64,000 bases of DNA from CAG-698 sp964385755. GTDB taxonomy: Bacteria > Bacillota_I > Bacilli_A > ML615J-28 > CAG-698. Numbering within the stretch: the first letter of the stretch is position 1; each line of letters starts with the position of its first letter. The stretch spans positions 1 to 64,000 of the forward strand of contig CAYLPZ010000007.1 of assembly GCA_964385755.1 (NCBI GenBank). The letters are read 5' to 3'. The position numbers were made by a program, and so were the translations under genes. This document shows, one piece after another, positions 16,677 through 25,061 of this stretch. Under the pieces are notes generated by a model. That model saw nothing but the letters and a program-made list of their open reading frames with translations, was not told the origin of the DNA and ran no database searches.

Positions 16677-16937
16677 ATGAAATATTTATACCCTGTTGTT
16701 TTTGAAACACAAAAAAGTAAACTAGGAGAAGACAGTATTTATGTTGCGAAAGCTATTGATGTTGAGGGGGCAATAGTAAGTTCACAGGATATGCGTGATG
16801 CTCTTTATAAGATTAAAGATTTACTAAAAGTAATTATAGCAAATTCACCACAAGACTGTAAAACTCCAAGTACTATAAGGAATGTTAAGAAACTATATCC
16901 AAAAGCATTTATTATGATGGTTGAAGTAGAAATATAG
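16677..16937 (+). CDS. Orphan HicB-like antitoxin-fold protein
   Basis: 86 residues. The N-terminal MKYLYPVVFE, the AKAIDVEGAIVSSQDMRDAL segment and the following helix match the HicB partial RNase H-like fold. No helix-turn-helix or ribbon-helix-helix DNA-binding tail is present, and no HicA-like RNase gene is found on either side, so it is an orphan or a member of the HicB-like group with another role. AAAGGAAGTG lies upstream. It is flanked by terminator 16558 and the promoter of the next gene, so it is monocistronic. Confidence 0.65.
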   Translation: MKYLYPVVFETQKSKLGEDSIYVAKAIDVEGAIVSSQDMRDALYKIKDLLKVIIANSPQDCKTPSTIRNVKKLYPKAFIMMVEVEI

Positions 16938-16991
16938 ATATAAAAATAGGAAATAATTATTAAGTTAAAAATAATAAAATAAACAAATTTC

Positions 16992-17021
16992 TTTACATAG
17001 CGATAAATTAAGATATATAAT
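16992..17021 (+). promoter_or_regulatory. Promoter of the DUF885 lipoprotein gene
   Basis: TTTACA (16992-16997) and TATAAT (17016-17021) are 18 bp apart; AGGAGG follows at about 17034. Confidence 0.6.
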
Positions 17022-17047
17022 ATACACTATCATAGGAGGAAAATAAA

Positions 17048-20000
17048 ATGAAAAAGATTAATAGAAAGATTATTGCAATACTTCTTTTATCTTTTTGTTT
17101 TGCTGTAACTTTATTTGGTTGTGGCGAAAATGATAAAGTAACTTCTATCTCGGTTGTTGAAGAAAGTGTTTTAGAGGCTTCATCAAGCAGCCCATATGAT
17201 TATCATTTAATCAAAATAGAAGTTGTTTATGGAAAGGGAGAAAAGAAAGAAGTAATTAAGTTAGAAGATAATATGCTTTCAACAGAAATGCTTGAAAAGA
17301 TAACTACTGAAGGTGTGCAAACAATTACAGTAACATATGAAGGTGCGACTACAACTTTTACGATGAGTGTACCATCCATGATTATTGTACCTGAAAAAAA
17401 TATTGTTTCTGTTGAAGTAGTCGAAGAAAGTATTACTAATGCTTTAGCTTTAGAAATATTTGATTATCATCAAATTAAAATTTTAGTTAAATACGATGAT
17501 AATTCACAAGAAGAAAAAAACTTAGAAGCAGAGATGCTTACTGAAGAAATGTTAAAGAAATTTATTTCTAAAGGAGAACAAAAAATCACTGTTAATTATC
17601 AAGGGTTTGAAACTACATTTAAAATTAAAATGCCAACAGCAGTTGTTCGTTTTATTTCAGTAAATGAAGAGTCACTCACAAAAGCATTAAGTAAAGAAAA
17701 TTTAAACTATACTGATATAAAGATTGATTTACATTACTCAAATGGTAAAATTGTTTCTGAAAAAGTAGCTGGTGATATGTTCTCGCTAACTGATTTAGCA
17801 TTATTATATTGTGCTGGTGAACATGAAATCACAGTAAACTATCACTCATTACTTACTACTTTTAAAGTAAACAATGAAAAAGATTTGGATATTGATATTT
17901 CAAAATTAGACGAAGTTGAAAACGGTATGTATGTAGCTATTAAAGGTTATGTGACAACATATTCAACTAACAATATTTATTTACATGGTGAAAACTCTGG
18001 TACTTATGTTAAAACAAATTATGGCATAACAAGTAAAGCAAGTCTTGCAGAAGAACTAGCTGATAATTATGAAATAATTGTTGTTGGTAAAAAAACAGAA
18101 GATAATGGTTTTGCGATTTTAGAAGATGTTTCAAACTTAGTAAAAACTGGTAAAGAATCATCAGGTAAGGCAAGCGATGTTACAAACGCTGAAGATATTT
18201 CTAAAGCACTTTATAGCTATGTAAATGTTAAAGGAGCAACTTTAGATGTAAGACCAGGTTATTTAGCAATCAGCAGTGACTCTAAGCTTGTTATTTCTTT
18301 AGATGGCAAAAAAGTTCATCTAGTATGTCAAAGTGATGTTGACAAAACATATAAAGAAAAACTATATGTTAAATGGAGTGAATTATTAAAAGGACATGAG
18401 CTTGTAATTGATAAAGTTGTAGCCGCAAAATATAATGGCGAAGATGCGTTATTAATAACAAAAGATTCTTTCTTTGACTATAAGAAAGTGGAACATGCTT
18501 ATGTTAAGGATGAAACTGTAGATAATCCTGAATTTGCAAAATATTTACAAGAATTATTTATCGAAGAACTTGGAACTAATCCAATTGATATTAACTACTT
18601 AATCTATGATGTAAAAGCATTTGATGAAAAATATGGAACTGATTTATCAAACGCTAAACTAGAACCATCTAATCCAGATGATTATGATCCATCAACATCT
18701 AAAGAATATTATGATTCTATTTTAGAAGCTATAGATGAATTAAAAACATTTGATCGTGATAAACTAAGTGCTAAACAAAAAATAGCGTATGATGTAATCT
18801 TGGACAAACTTAATGGAAATTTGAAATTCCACATAATGGATGAAAATGATCAAGATCAATTATTCTATTATGGCACACAACTTGGAAGTTATTTAGGTTA
18901 TCAAGCTCAATTACCAAATATTATCGCAGAATATCGTTTCGATGATAAGACGGATATTGAAAATTATCTTGATTGTTTAAGATATACTTTAGATGACTTT
19001 AAAGCTCTTTACGCATATGAAAAAGCTAAAATAGGTGTTGAGAATAGTCAACAATTAACTGATAAAGTTATTGATAAAGTTATTGAACAATGCGATAAAT
19101 TCATTGAAACTGGTGAAAATAATTACCTAATTTCAGTATTTGATAATCGTATTGGAACATATGATTTCCTAACAGAAGAAGAAGTTGAAAATTACAAAAA
19201 ATTAAATAAAGAAGCTGTGGTTGAATATTTCATTCCTGCTTATGTATGGCTAAAAGAAAACTTACTTGAGCTTAAAGAACTTAATGATGATTCTAGAAAT
19301 GGTTCATTATCTTCTTGTCAATATGGTAAAGAATATTACGAAGCATTATTCCAACAAAGATGTGGAACATCTATGACTGTTCCTGAATTATTAGAATATA
19401 TCGAGGAAAAGATAAGCTTAGCTGATTCAGTTACTGGTAAGCTTACATCATATAATGGAAATTACATGGTTGATTCAGGTGCTATTGTTTATTTAAATAA
19501 TACTTCCAATGTTGATTATTATTCATCACTTAATAATGTTATTCCATTCATTCAAGCTAGTTCTTTAACTGATTTTCCAACTCTTAAAAATGAGTATTTA
19601 GTAGGAAAACAAATTATGATTAAAGCTATTGCTCCTGAGTTACAAGAAAACTCTTCTCCAGCATTCTACTTAACTACTCCATTTGACGCAAATGTAGAAG
19701 AAGTAATTTACTATAATCCACCTGAGTTTAGTGAAGTTGCTAACTATATGTATCAAACATTATCTCATGAAGGATGGCCAGGACATTTATATCAAAATGT
19801 TTATGCTAAGGAAGCTGGACTTGAAGAAATTCGTTATTTATTAAGTTACAAAGGATACTCTGAAGGCTGGGCAACATATGTTGAAAACTATGTTGTTAAA
19901 TATGCTTTACCTAATAGTTATTCAGCACAACAAATTGCGCTTTTGGATCCTGCATCATCTTTATTCTCATGCAAATTAGACTTAGGAATTAACTATCTAG

Positions 20001-20338
20001 GTTGGACTGTTGAAGATGTTATTAAAGAATATGGTTTAACAGTAAAAGATGTTGAAGATGAAAAATATACATTCACAAATGGTGAAAAAGTAACTATGGA
20101 ATATTTTGAAAATCTATATTACACATTTGTAGAAATTCCAACAAACTACTTAATGTATTTCTTCTCTGCTTGTCAAATTCTAGATATTAAAGAAGAATTC
20201 AAAGATGAAATGGGTGTATATTATAGCGATTTGTTATTCCATACAATTTATCTTGAAACTGGAGATGTATCATTTGATATTTTAAGAAATGTATATCATG
20301 AATATGCGTTAAAACATGGTGTAACTTCCATAGATTAA
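17048..20338 (+). CDS. Large secreted DUF885-type metallopeptidase lipoprotein with Ig-like repeats
   Basis: 1096 residues. The signal peptide ends in lipobox TLFGC (Cys about 25). Three repeats of about 75 residues follow (about 33-115, 120-200 and 205-280), each with VVEES or VNEES at the start and ITVNY near the end; they look like bacterial Ig-like domains that may bind the cell wall or glycans. A beta-rich, OB-like segment comes next (about 295-500). The C-terminal half is a DUF885-type peptidase with the zinc motif HEGWPGH (about residue 907), downstream GYSEGWATYVE supplying the acidic ligand. It may act as a surface peptidase; its substrate is unknown. AGGAGG precedes the ATG, and a terminator follows. 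Confidence 0.8.
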   Translation: MKKINRKIIAILLLSFCFAVTLFGCGENDKVTSISVVEESVLEASSSSPYDYHLIKIEVVYGKGEKKEVIKLEDNMLSTEMLEKITTEGVQTITVTYEGATTTFTMSVPSMIIVPEKNIVSVEVVEESITNALALEIFDYHQIKILVKYDDNSQEEKNLEAEMLTEEMLKKFISKGEQKITVNYQGFETTFKIKMPTAVVRFISVNEESLTKALSKENLNYTDIKIDLHYSNGKIVSEKVAGDMFSLTDLALLYCAGEHEITVNYHSLLTTFKVNNEKDLDIDISKLDEVENGMYVAIKGYVTTYSTNNIYLHGENSGTYVKTNYGITSKASLAEELADNYEIIVVGKKTEDNGFAILEDVSNLVKTGKESSGKASDVTNAEDISKALYSYVNVKGATLDVRPGYLAISSDSKLVISLDGKKVHLVCQSDVDKTYKEKLYVKWSELLKGHELVIDKVVAAKYNGEDALLITKDSFFDYKKVEHAYVKDETVDNPEFAKYLQELFIEELGTNPIDINYLIYDVKAFDEKYGTDLSNAKLEPSNPDDYDPSTSKEYYDSILEAIDELKTFDRDKLSAKQKIAYDVILDKLNGNLKFHIMDENDQDQLFYYGTQLGSYLGYQAQLPNIIAEYRFDDKTDIENYLDCLRYTLDDFKALYAYEKAKIGVENSQQLTDKVIDKVIEQCDKFIETGENNYLISVFDNRIGTYDFLTEEEVENYKKLNKEAVVEYFIPAYVWLKENLLELKELNDDSRNGSLSSCQYGKEYYEALFQQRCGTSMTVPELLEYIEEKISLADSVTGKLTSYNGNYMVDSGAIVYLNNTSNVDYYSSLNNVIPFIQASSLTDFPTLKNEYLVGKQIMIKAIAPELQENSSPAFYLTTPFDANVEEVIYYNPPEFSEVANYMYQTLSHEGWPGHLYQNVYAKEAGLEEIRYLLSYKGYSEGWATYVENYVVKYALPNSYSAQQIALLDPASSLFSCKLDLGINYLGWTVEDVIKEYGLTVKDVEDEKYTFTNGEKVTMEYFENLYYTFVEIPTNYLMYFFSACQILDIKEEFKDEMGVYYSDLLFHTIYLETGDVSFDILRNVYHEYALKHGVTSID

Positions 20339-20350
20339 TTAAGTTATAAA

Positions 20351-20384
20351 AATCTTGTTTAGAATTTTCTAAACAAGATTTTTT
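20351..20384 (+). terminator. Intrinsic terminator after the DUF885 gene
   Basis: AATCTTGTTTAGAA (20351-20364) pairs perfectly with TTCTAAACAAGATT (20367-20380), followed by T4. The loop is tight. Confidence 0.85.
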
Positions 20385-20459
20385 AATAATTAGTTTTGTA
20401 AATATTTCCATATATTTAAAAATCGATATAATTCGACACCAATTAATCATTTTACAATT

Positions 20460-20473
20460 ATAAAGCGCTTACA
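20460..20473. promoter_or_regulatory. cre-like operator 1 of the Opp operon
   Basis: ATAAAGCGCTTACA read on the minus strand is TGTAAGCGCTTTAT, matching the catabolite-responsive element consensus used by CcpA and other LacI-family proteins. First of three such sites before the oligopeptide transporter promoter. Confidence 0.6.
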
Positions 20474-20499
20474 TTTACAAAATTTTGTTTAGAGAAGAA

Positions 20500-20515
20500 T
20501 TGCAAACGTTTGCAA
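20500..20515. promoter_or_regulatory. cre-like operator 2, perfect palindrome
   Basis: TTGCAAACGTTTGCAA is a perfect 16-bp palindrome with the central CG of LacI-family operators. It lies 44 bp before the -35 element. Confidence 0.7.
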
Positions 20516-20519
20516 AAAG

Positions 20520-20533
20520 TGAAAACGCTTTAT
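20520..20533. promoter_or_regulatory. cre-like operator 3
   Basis: TGAAAACGCTTTAT matches the CcpA cre consensus (TGWNANCGNTNWCA) at most positions. It lies 4 bp after site 2, upstream of the -35 element. Confidence 0.6.
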
Positions 20534-20558
20534 TAATTTTCATAAAATATTGAAAAAA

Positions 20559-20588
20559 TTGACACAAAATAATTAAAAGTGGTATAAT
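20559..20588 (+). promoter_or_regulatory. Promoter of the oligopeptide transporter operon
   Basis: Perfect TTGACA (20559-20564) and TATAAT (20583-20588), 18 bp apart. Three cre-like sites lie just upstream, a position from which a LacI-family protein could activate or repress. Confidence 0.8.
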
Positions 20589-20618
20589 ATTACTATCATA
20601 GAGAAAGGAGTTCTTTTT

Positions 20619-23600
20619 ATGAAGACTATGAAAAAAATACTTATTGCATTCGTATTTGCATTTATAGCAATTGCTGCTATTGCATGTGGAGAAAAATACG
20701 AACTTAAAATTGAAGGCGCTGATGCTAGTTTAACACTAGTTATTGGTGAAAGTAAGAAAGTAACTCCTACAGCTACTGAAGGTGCTTCACTTGTTTGGGA
20801 ATCAAGTGCTGCTGATGTTGCATCTGTTGAAGATGGAACTATCAAAGGTTTAGCTGCAGGAACTGCAACTATTACTGTATATATAAAAGAAGCAGAAGAT
20901 GTTAAAGCAACTATTTCTGTTAAAGTTGTAAACTCAGTAAAAGTTGACAAGGAATCTGTCCAAATTAATGTTGGAGAAACTGCAAAAGTTACTGCAACTG
21001 TTGCTGGATCTGCTGAATTAGAATGGGCTTCATCAGATGAAACTGTTTGTACTGTTGCTGATGGTGTTATCACTGCTGTAGGTGAAGGTACTGCTATTGT
21101 TACTGTAACTGTTAAAGGTTCTAGTGAAAAAGCAGAAGTTGCTGTTACTTGTATACTTTCTTGGAAAGAAAATGATTATGTTGAAGAAAGTGATTATAAA
21201 GCATATGTTAAAAATGATTTAGATATCTTATATTCTAACGTAATTAAAGGAATCACTGAAGATCAATTAGAAGCTCTAGATGCTGAATTAGAAGCTGGTA
21301 AAGCACTAATTGATAATGCTATGAGCATTACTGCTGTTCAAGCTGCTTACAACACTGCTTGTGAAAATATTAAAGGTTTATTCCCTCTAGCTGATGGAAT
21401 TATATCTTATATGGGCTTAAGCAATGAAGAAAAAACTGATATCTTAGGTATTCTTGAAGGATATGCTGTTACTAATGGATTTACTGGTATTTCTATTTTT
21501 GAAAATGGTGGATATGTAATGTATAACCCTCGTATTACTTTAGGAACAGAAACTTATATCGTTGGTTATGGATTTGGTACTCTTGCTGAAGGTTCAATCA
21601 CTGCTCCACTTGCGAGTGAAACAAACCCTGCATATAAGATGTATTATCATACATTTAATGCTTCAGATCCTGGTACTGCTAACTATTTAAATGACCAAGG
21701 TTCAGAAGTTGGAGATTTCTATGGCTATATTGGTTCATCATTATATACTACATTTATGAATGATACTAAGAATGGTTATGACTGGGTTCCAGAACTTGCA
21801 ATTTCCGAAAAACCAATTCCTGTTGATTCACAAGATGGTGGTGCTACTGCTAAAACTTGGAAAATTGAAGTTAAAACTGGTGCTAAAGATGGTTTAAAAT
21901 ATAACACACTATCTACAATTCCATCTCGTCAAGCATTCAATAATAGATTAGTTGAATTAGAAGATTATATTACTCCATTTAAATTATTATTAACTCAAGC
22001 TAATGGTTTATACCGTGGTTCTGAACTTGCAAATACTAAAAATGGTGCTATTAAAGGTGCTAAAACTTATTATGATGCATCTAAAGATGGTTTCAATGCA
22101 AAAGCATGGGAAAATGTTGGTGTTAAAGTATTTACTGAAGATGGAAAGAATTACTTCCAAGTTGAATTTGATGGTATTTATTCTCAATTCTTCGCAATGT
22201 ACTATATTTCTAGTTCATTATATGCACCAATTCCACAAGAATTCTTAGATTTAGTAACTGTTGAAAACTACTTAGGTTTCAATAAAGATGCTACAGAAAC
22301 TCCAGTTGATAACTCATTATCACTTGGTGCTTATACATTAGAAAAATGGGAAAATAACGTTCAAGTTATTTATAAGAAAAATCCTAACTATACATATGCA
22401 ACAACTAAATATGCTATAGAAGGTATTTCAATTAAGATTTTACCAGCTGCTAAAGAAGATGCAACTGCTGGTATTAAAGAATTTGAAGCTGGAAATATTG
22501 ACTCTTGTGGTATTCCTCAAGATTACTTAGATAAATACAAGAGTGATTCACGTACAAGACAAACTAGTGGTGATTCTAACTTTAAGTTAAATATTAATGC
22601 TACAAATGCTGAAACATGGGAATATTTATTTGGTGAAAATGGTGTTGTTTGCCAAACTCCAAAAGATAAATATTGGGAACTTGAACCTGCATTAGCTAAT
22701 AGACACTTTACAAGGGCATTAGGTTATGCAATTGATAGATTATCATATGCAGCTGCTCGTGGCTCTGTTCCATCTGTTAACTTTTTCTCAAGTGATTATA
22801 TGTCAGATAATGAAAATGGTATGAGTTATAATGGTACTGATCAACATAAAGCTGCTGTAGAACAATTATTAACTGATACTGATGGTTATGGATATTCATT
22901 AGAACTTGCACGTGATTACTTCAGAATTGCTTTAGCAGAACTTGAAGCTGAAGGTGCTTATACACCTGGTACAGTTGATAAACCAACTCTTATTTTATTA
23001 CAAATTGATTGGATGGTTCCTCAACATGAAACTAATTATCATAATGAAATTAAGAAGAATTTAGAAGATGCATTTAACCATGAATCAGTTTCTGGTGGAA
23101 AATATAAATTAGAAGTTAAATTCTGGAACGGACCTACTTGGGATGCTGGTTATAATAATATGATGGCTGGTCAATTTGACTTAGGATTTGGTGCAATTAC
23201 AGGTAATCCATTAGATCCACTTGGATTTATGAACGTATTATCAACTGATACAGCAATTTCTGGTTCATTTACTCTTAACTGGGGTGTTGATACAAACGGA
23301 ACTGACTATCCAATCGTTTATAATGGCAAACGTTATACATATGATGCATTATATTCTGCTGCAACAGGTACTGCAATTATCTCTGAAGGTGTAAATGCTC
23401 CAGCATACACATTTGATTATGCTGAATTAACTAAAGATGAAGCTGGTAACTATACTGCAACTGCTACATTTGCATTAACTATTCCTGATAAAACTACTGT
23501 TACTGTTACTGATATTGCACTATGTAACTATGCTATGTATTATGAACTTGATCAATATGAAGAATATTATACAACTGATTCTGAAGAAGATGGATACTCA

Positions 23601-23807
23601 TTCACTACTTCATTAGCTGATGGTGTATTAACAGTTACTGTTACAGTATCTGCTGAATATGCTGCAGGTGTTATTCAAGCATGGGTTGATGCCGGTGGTA
23701 AAGGTGAAGATTACAGAGGCTATATGGGATTTGATTTCTACTTTGATTTAGACATTGATGGAAATGTAGCTGTAGGTAAATACGAATCTGTAGAAGATTT
23801 CTTCTAA
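20619..23807 (+). CDS. Oligopeptide ABC transporter substrate-binding lipoprotein with Ig-like domains
   Basis: 1062 residues, about twice the normal OppA length. The signal peptide ends in lipobox AIAC (Cys about 23). Two Big_2-type Ig-like domains follow (about 28-105 and 107-185), each with VIGE/NVGE, WESS/WASS and GTATITV or GTAIVTV motifs. A helical linker leads to an SBP_bac_5-type domain that occupies the rest (for example SLGAYTLEKW and the downstream FTRALGYAIDRL segment). The Ig-like part probably holds the binding domain away from the membrane. GAAAGGAG lies upstream. Codon use is very uniform, in keeping with high expression; a terminator separates it from the permease genes. Confidence 0.85.
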   Translation: MKTMKKILIAFVFAFIAIAAIACGEKYELKIEGADASLTLVIGESKKVTPTATEGASLVWESSAADVASVEDGTIKGLAAGTATITVYIKEAEDVKATISVKVVNSVKVDKESVQINVGETAKVTATVAGSAELEWASSDETVCTVADGVITAVGEGTAIVTVTVKGSSEKAEVAVTCILSWKENDYVEESDYKAYVKNDLDILYSNVIKGITEDQLEALDAELEAGKALIDNAMSITAVQAAYNTACENIKGLFPLADGIISYMGLSNEEKTDILGILEGYAVTNGFTGISIFENGGYVMYNPRITLGTETYIVGYGFGTLAEGSITAPLASETNPAYKMYYHTFNASDPGTANYLNDQGSEVGDFYGYIGSSLYTTFMNDTKNGYDWVPELAISEKPIPVDSQDGGATAKTWKIEVKTGAKDGLKYNTLSTIPSRQAFNNRLVELEDYITPFKLLLTQANGLYRGSELANTKNGAIKGAKTYYDASKDGFNAKAWENVGVKVFTEDGKNYFQVEFDGIYSQFFAMYYISSSLYAPIPQEFLDLVTVENYLGFNKDATETPVDNSLSLGAYTLEKWENNVQVIYKKNPNYTYATTKYAIEGISIKILPAAKEDATAGIKEFEAGNIDSCGIPQDYLDKYKSDSRTRQTSGDSNFKLNINATNAETWEYLFGENGVVCQTPKDKYWELEPALANRHFTRALGYAIDRLSYAAARGSVPSVNFFSSDYMSDNENGMSYNGTDQHKAAVEQLLTDTDGYGYSLELARDYFRIALAELEAEGAYTPGTVDKPTLILLQIDWMVPQHETNYHNEIKKNLEDAFNHESVSGGKYKLEVKFWNGPTWDAGYNNMMAGQFDLGFGAITGNPLDPLGFMNVLSTDTAISGSFTLNWGVDTNGTDYPIVYNGKRYTYDALYSAATGTAIISEGVNAPAYTFDYAELTKDEAGNYTATATFALTIPDKTTVTVTDIALCNYAMYYELDQYEEYYTTDSEEDGYSFTTSLADGVLTVTVTVSAEYAAGVIQAWVDAGGKGEDYRGYMGFDFYFDLDIDGNVAVGKYESVEDFF

Positions 23808-23860
23808 AAATAAATAATAAGTTTTAAAAAATTTATTAATTATTTCCTAAAAAAGTAAAT

Positions 23861-23893
23861 GACTGGGTTAATAATTATTAACTCAGTCTTTTT
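23861..23893 (+). terminator. Internal terminator between binding protein and permease genes
   Basis: GACTGGGTTAATAA (23861-23874) pairs with TTATTAACTCAGTC (23875-23888) with one G-T pair, followed by T5. It is probably leaky, giving more binding protein than membrane complex from one promoter. Confidence 0.75.
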
Positions 23894-24020
23894 CTTCTAT
23901 TATATAATAATGATATTAATAATAATATTATTAAGTGATAAAATATTATTAGAATTTAATATTATTATTATTTATATCATTATTATAAATAATTTAAAAA
24001 TTGAAAGGAGGAATAATAAA

Positions 24021-25061
24021 ATGGTAAAATATACGTTTAAACGTATTGGACTTGCTTTTGTTACAGCATTTATCATTTTATCATTAACATTTATTTTAGT
24101 TAAATTATTACCATTAGATAGACAAATTGGTAATGATGCAGCACAAATTGCATATTTTGATAAACAATTTAATATGGGATTTGTTTATCGTTTTGAGGAA
24201 AAACATCCAGAATATGGTGATCCAGTTTATGATACATCAGGTACAGGAAACAAACCGGTTTTTTATTATTATCAAGTTCCCGTAATGACACAATATATAA
24301 AATGGATAAAGAATATTGTTACAGAATGGGATTGGGGTGTATCAAAAAGGATTCAACCAAATGTTTCTGCGGGAGTAATAATTGCAAAAAGACTTCCAAA
24401 CTCAATTAAAATTAATATCATTTCTGTTTTACTATCGGTTCCAACAGGAATATTACTTGGTATCTTGGCAGCTTTAAAGAAAAACTCAATGACTGACCAT
24501 ACTATTTCAACACTTGTTATGGTATTTATTTCAATACCAAGTTTTGTACTTATTTCATTTATAATGAAAATATTCTGTTATGATTTGAAATGGTTACCAA
24601 GTACTTGGCCTACCTCAGATGCGAGCACCTGGATGAAGATAAAGGGCTATATTGTCCCTGTATTTTGCTTATCATTTGGTAGTATTTGTGGCTATTGTAG
24701 ATTCATTCGTGCTGAACTTTGCGATGTAATGGAAAGTGAATTCTTACTTTTAGCTAGAACAAAAGGATTAACGCGTAGACAAGCTATTGTGCGTCATGCA
24801 CTTAAAAATGCCATGGTACCTATTTTCCCTAGTATTCTAGCTGAATTCATTGGAATTTTAGGTGGTTCTATGATTCTAGAACATTTATATTCAATTAATG
24901 GTATTGGTAGTTTATTTGTTGAGGCATTAAGCTTTAAAGATTATGACATACTCTTTGTAGATATGGCACTATTTACAACCATTAGTTTACTTTCGGGTGT
25001 ATTTTTAGATTTGTCTTATGGCATTATTGACCCAAGAATTAGAATGGGGGCTAAGAAATAA
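24021..25061 (+). CDS. oppB: Oligopeptide ABC transporter permease, OppB-like
   Basis: 346 residues from ATG 24021, chosen for the strong AAAGGAGG 11 bp upstream; the frame is open further left but through the terminator region. Six membrane segments; the first is followed by a periplasmic loop larger than usual (about residues 35-110, including a Tyr-rich stretch). The EAA cytoplasmic loop that contacts the ATPase is visible as ARTKGLTRRQAIVRHALKNA (about 245-264), and the C-terminus ends in the typical GIIDPRIRMG. Its stop overlaps the start of the OppC-like gene by one base. Confidence 0.9.
   Translation: MVKYTFKRIGLAFVTAFIILSLTFILVKLLPLDRQIGNDAAQIAYFDKQFNMGFVYRFEEKHPEYGDPVYDTSGTGNKPVFYYYQVPVMTQYIKWIKNIVTEWDWGVSKRIQPNVSAGVIIAKRLPNSIKINIISVLLSVPTGILLGILAALKKNSMTDHTISTLVMVFISIPSFVLISFIMKIFCYDLKWLPSTWPTSDASTWMKIKGYIVPVFCLSFGSICGYCRFIRAELCDVMESEFLLLARTKGLTRRQAIVRHALKNAMVPIFPSILAEFIGILGGSMILEHLYSINGIGSLFVEALSFKDYDILFVDMALFTTISLLSGVFLDLSYGIIDPRIRMGAKK

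Noticed and set aside
20573..21073. A 166-codon leftward open frame opposite the Opp binding protein.
   Set aside because: It mirrors the repetitive Ala/Thr/Val-rich Ig-like coding sequence and has no ribosome binding site; a shadow frame.
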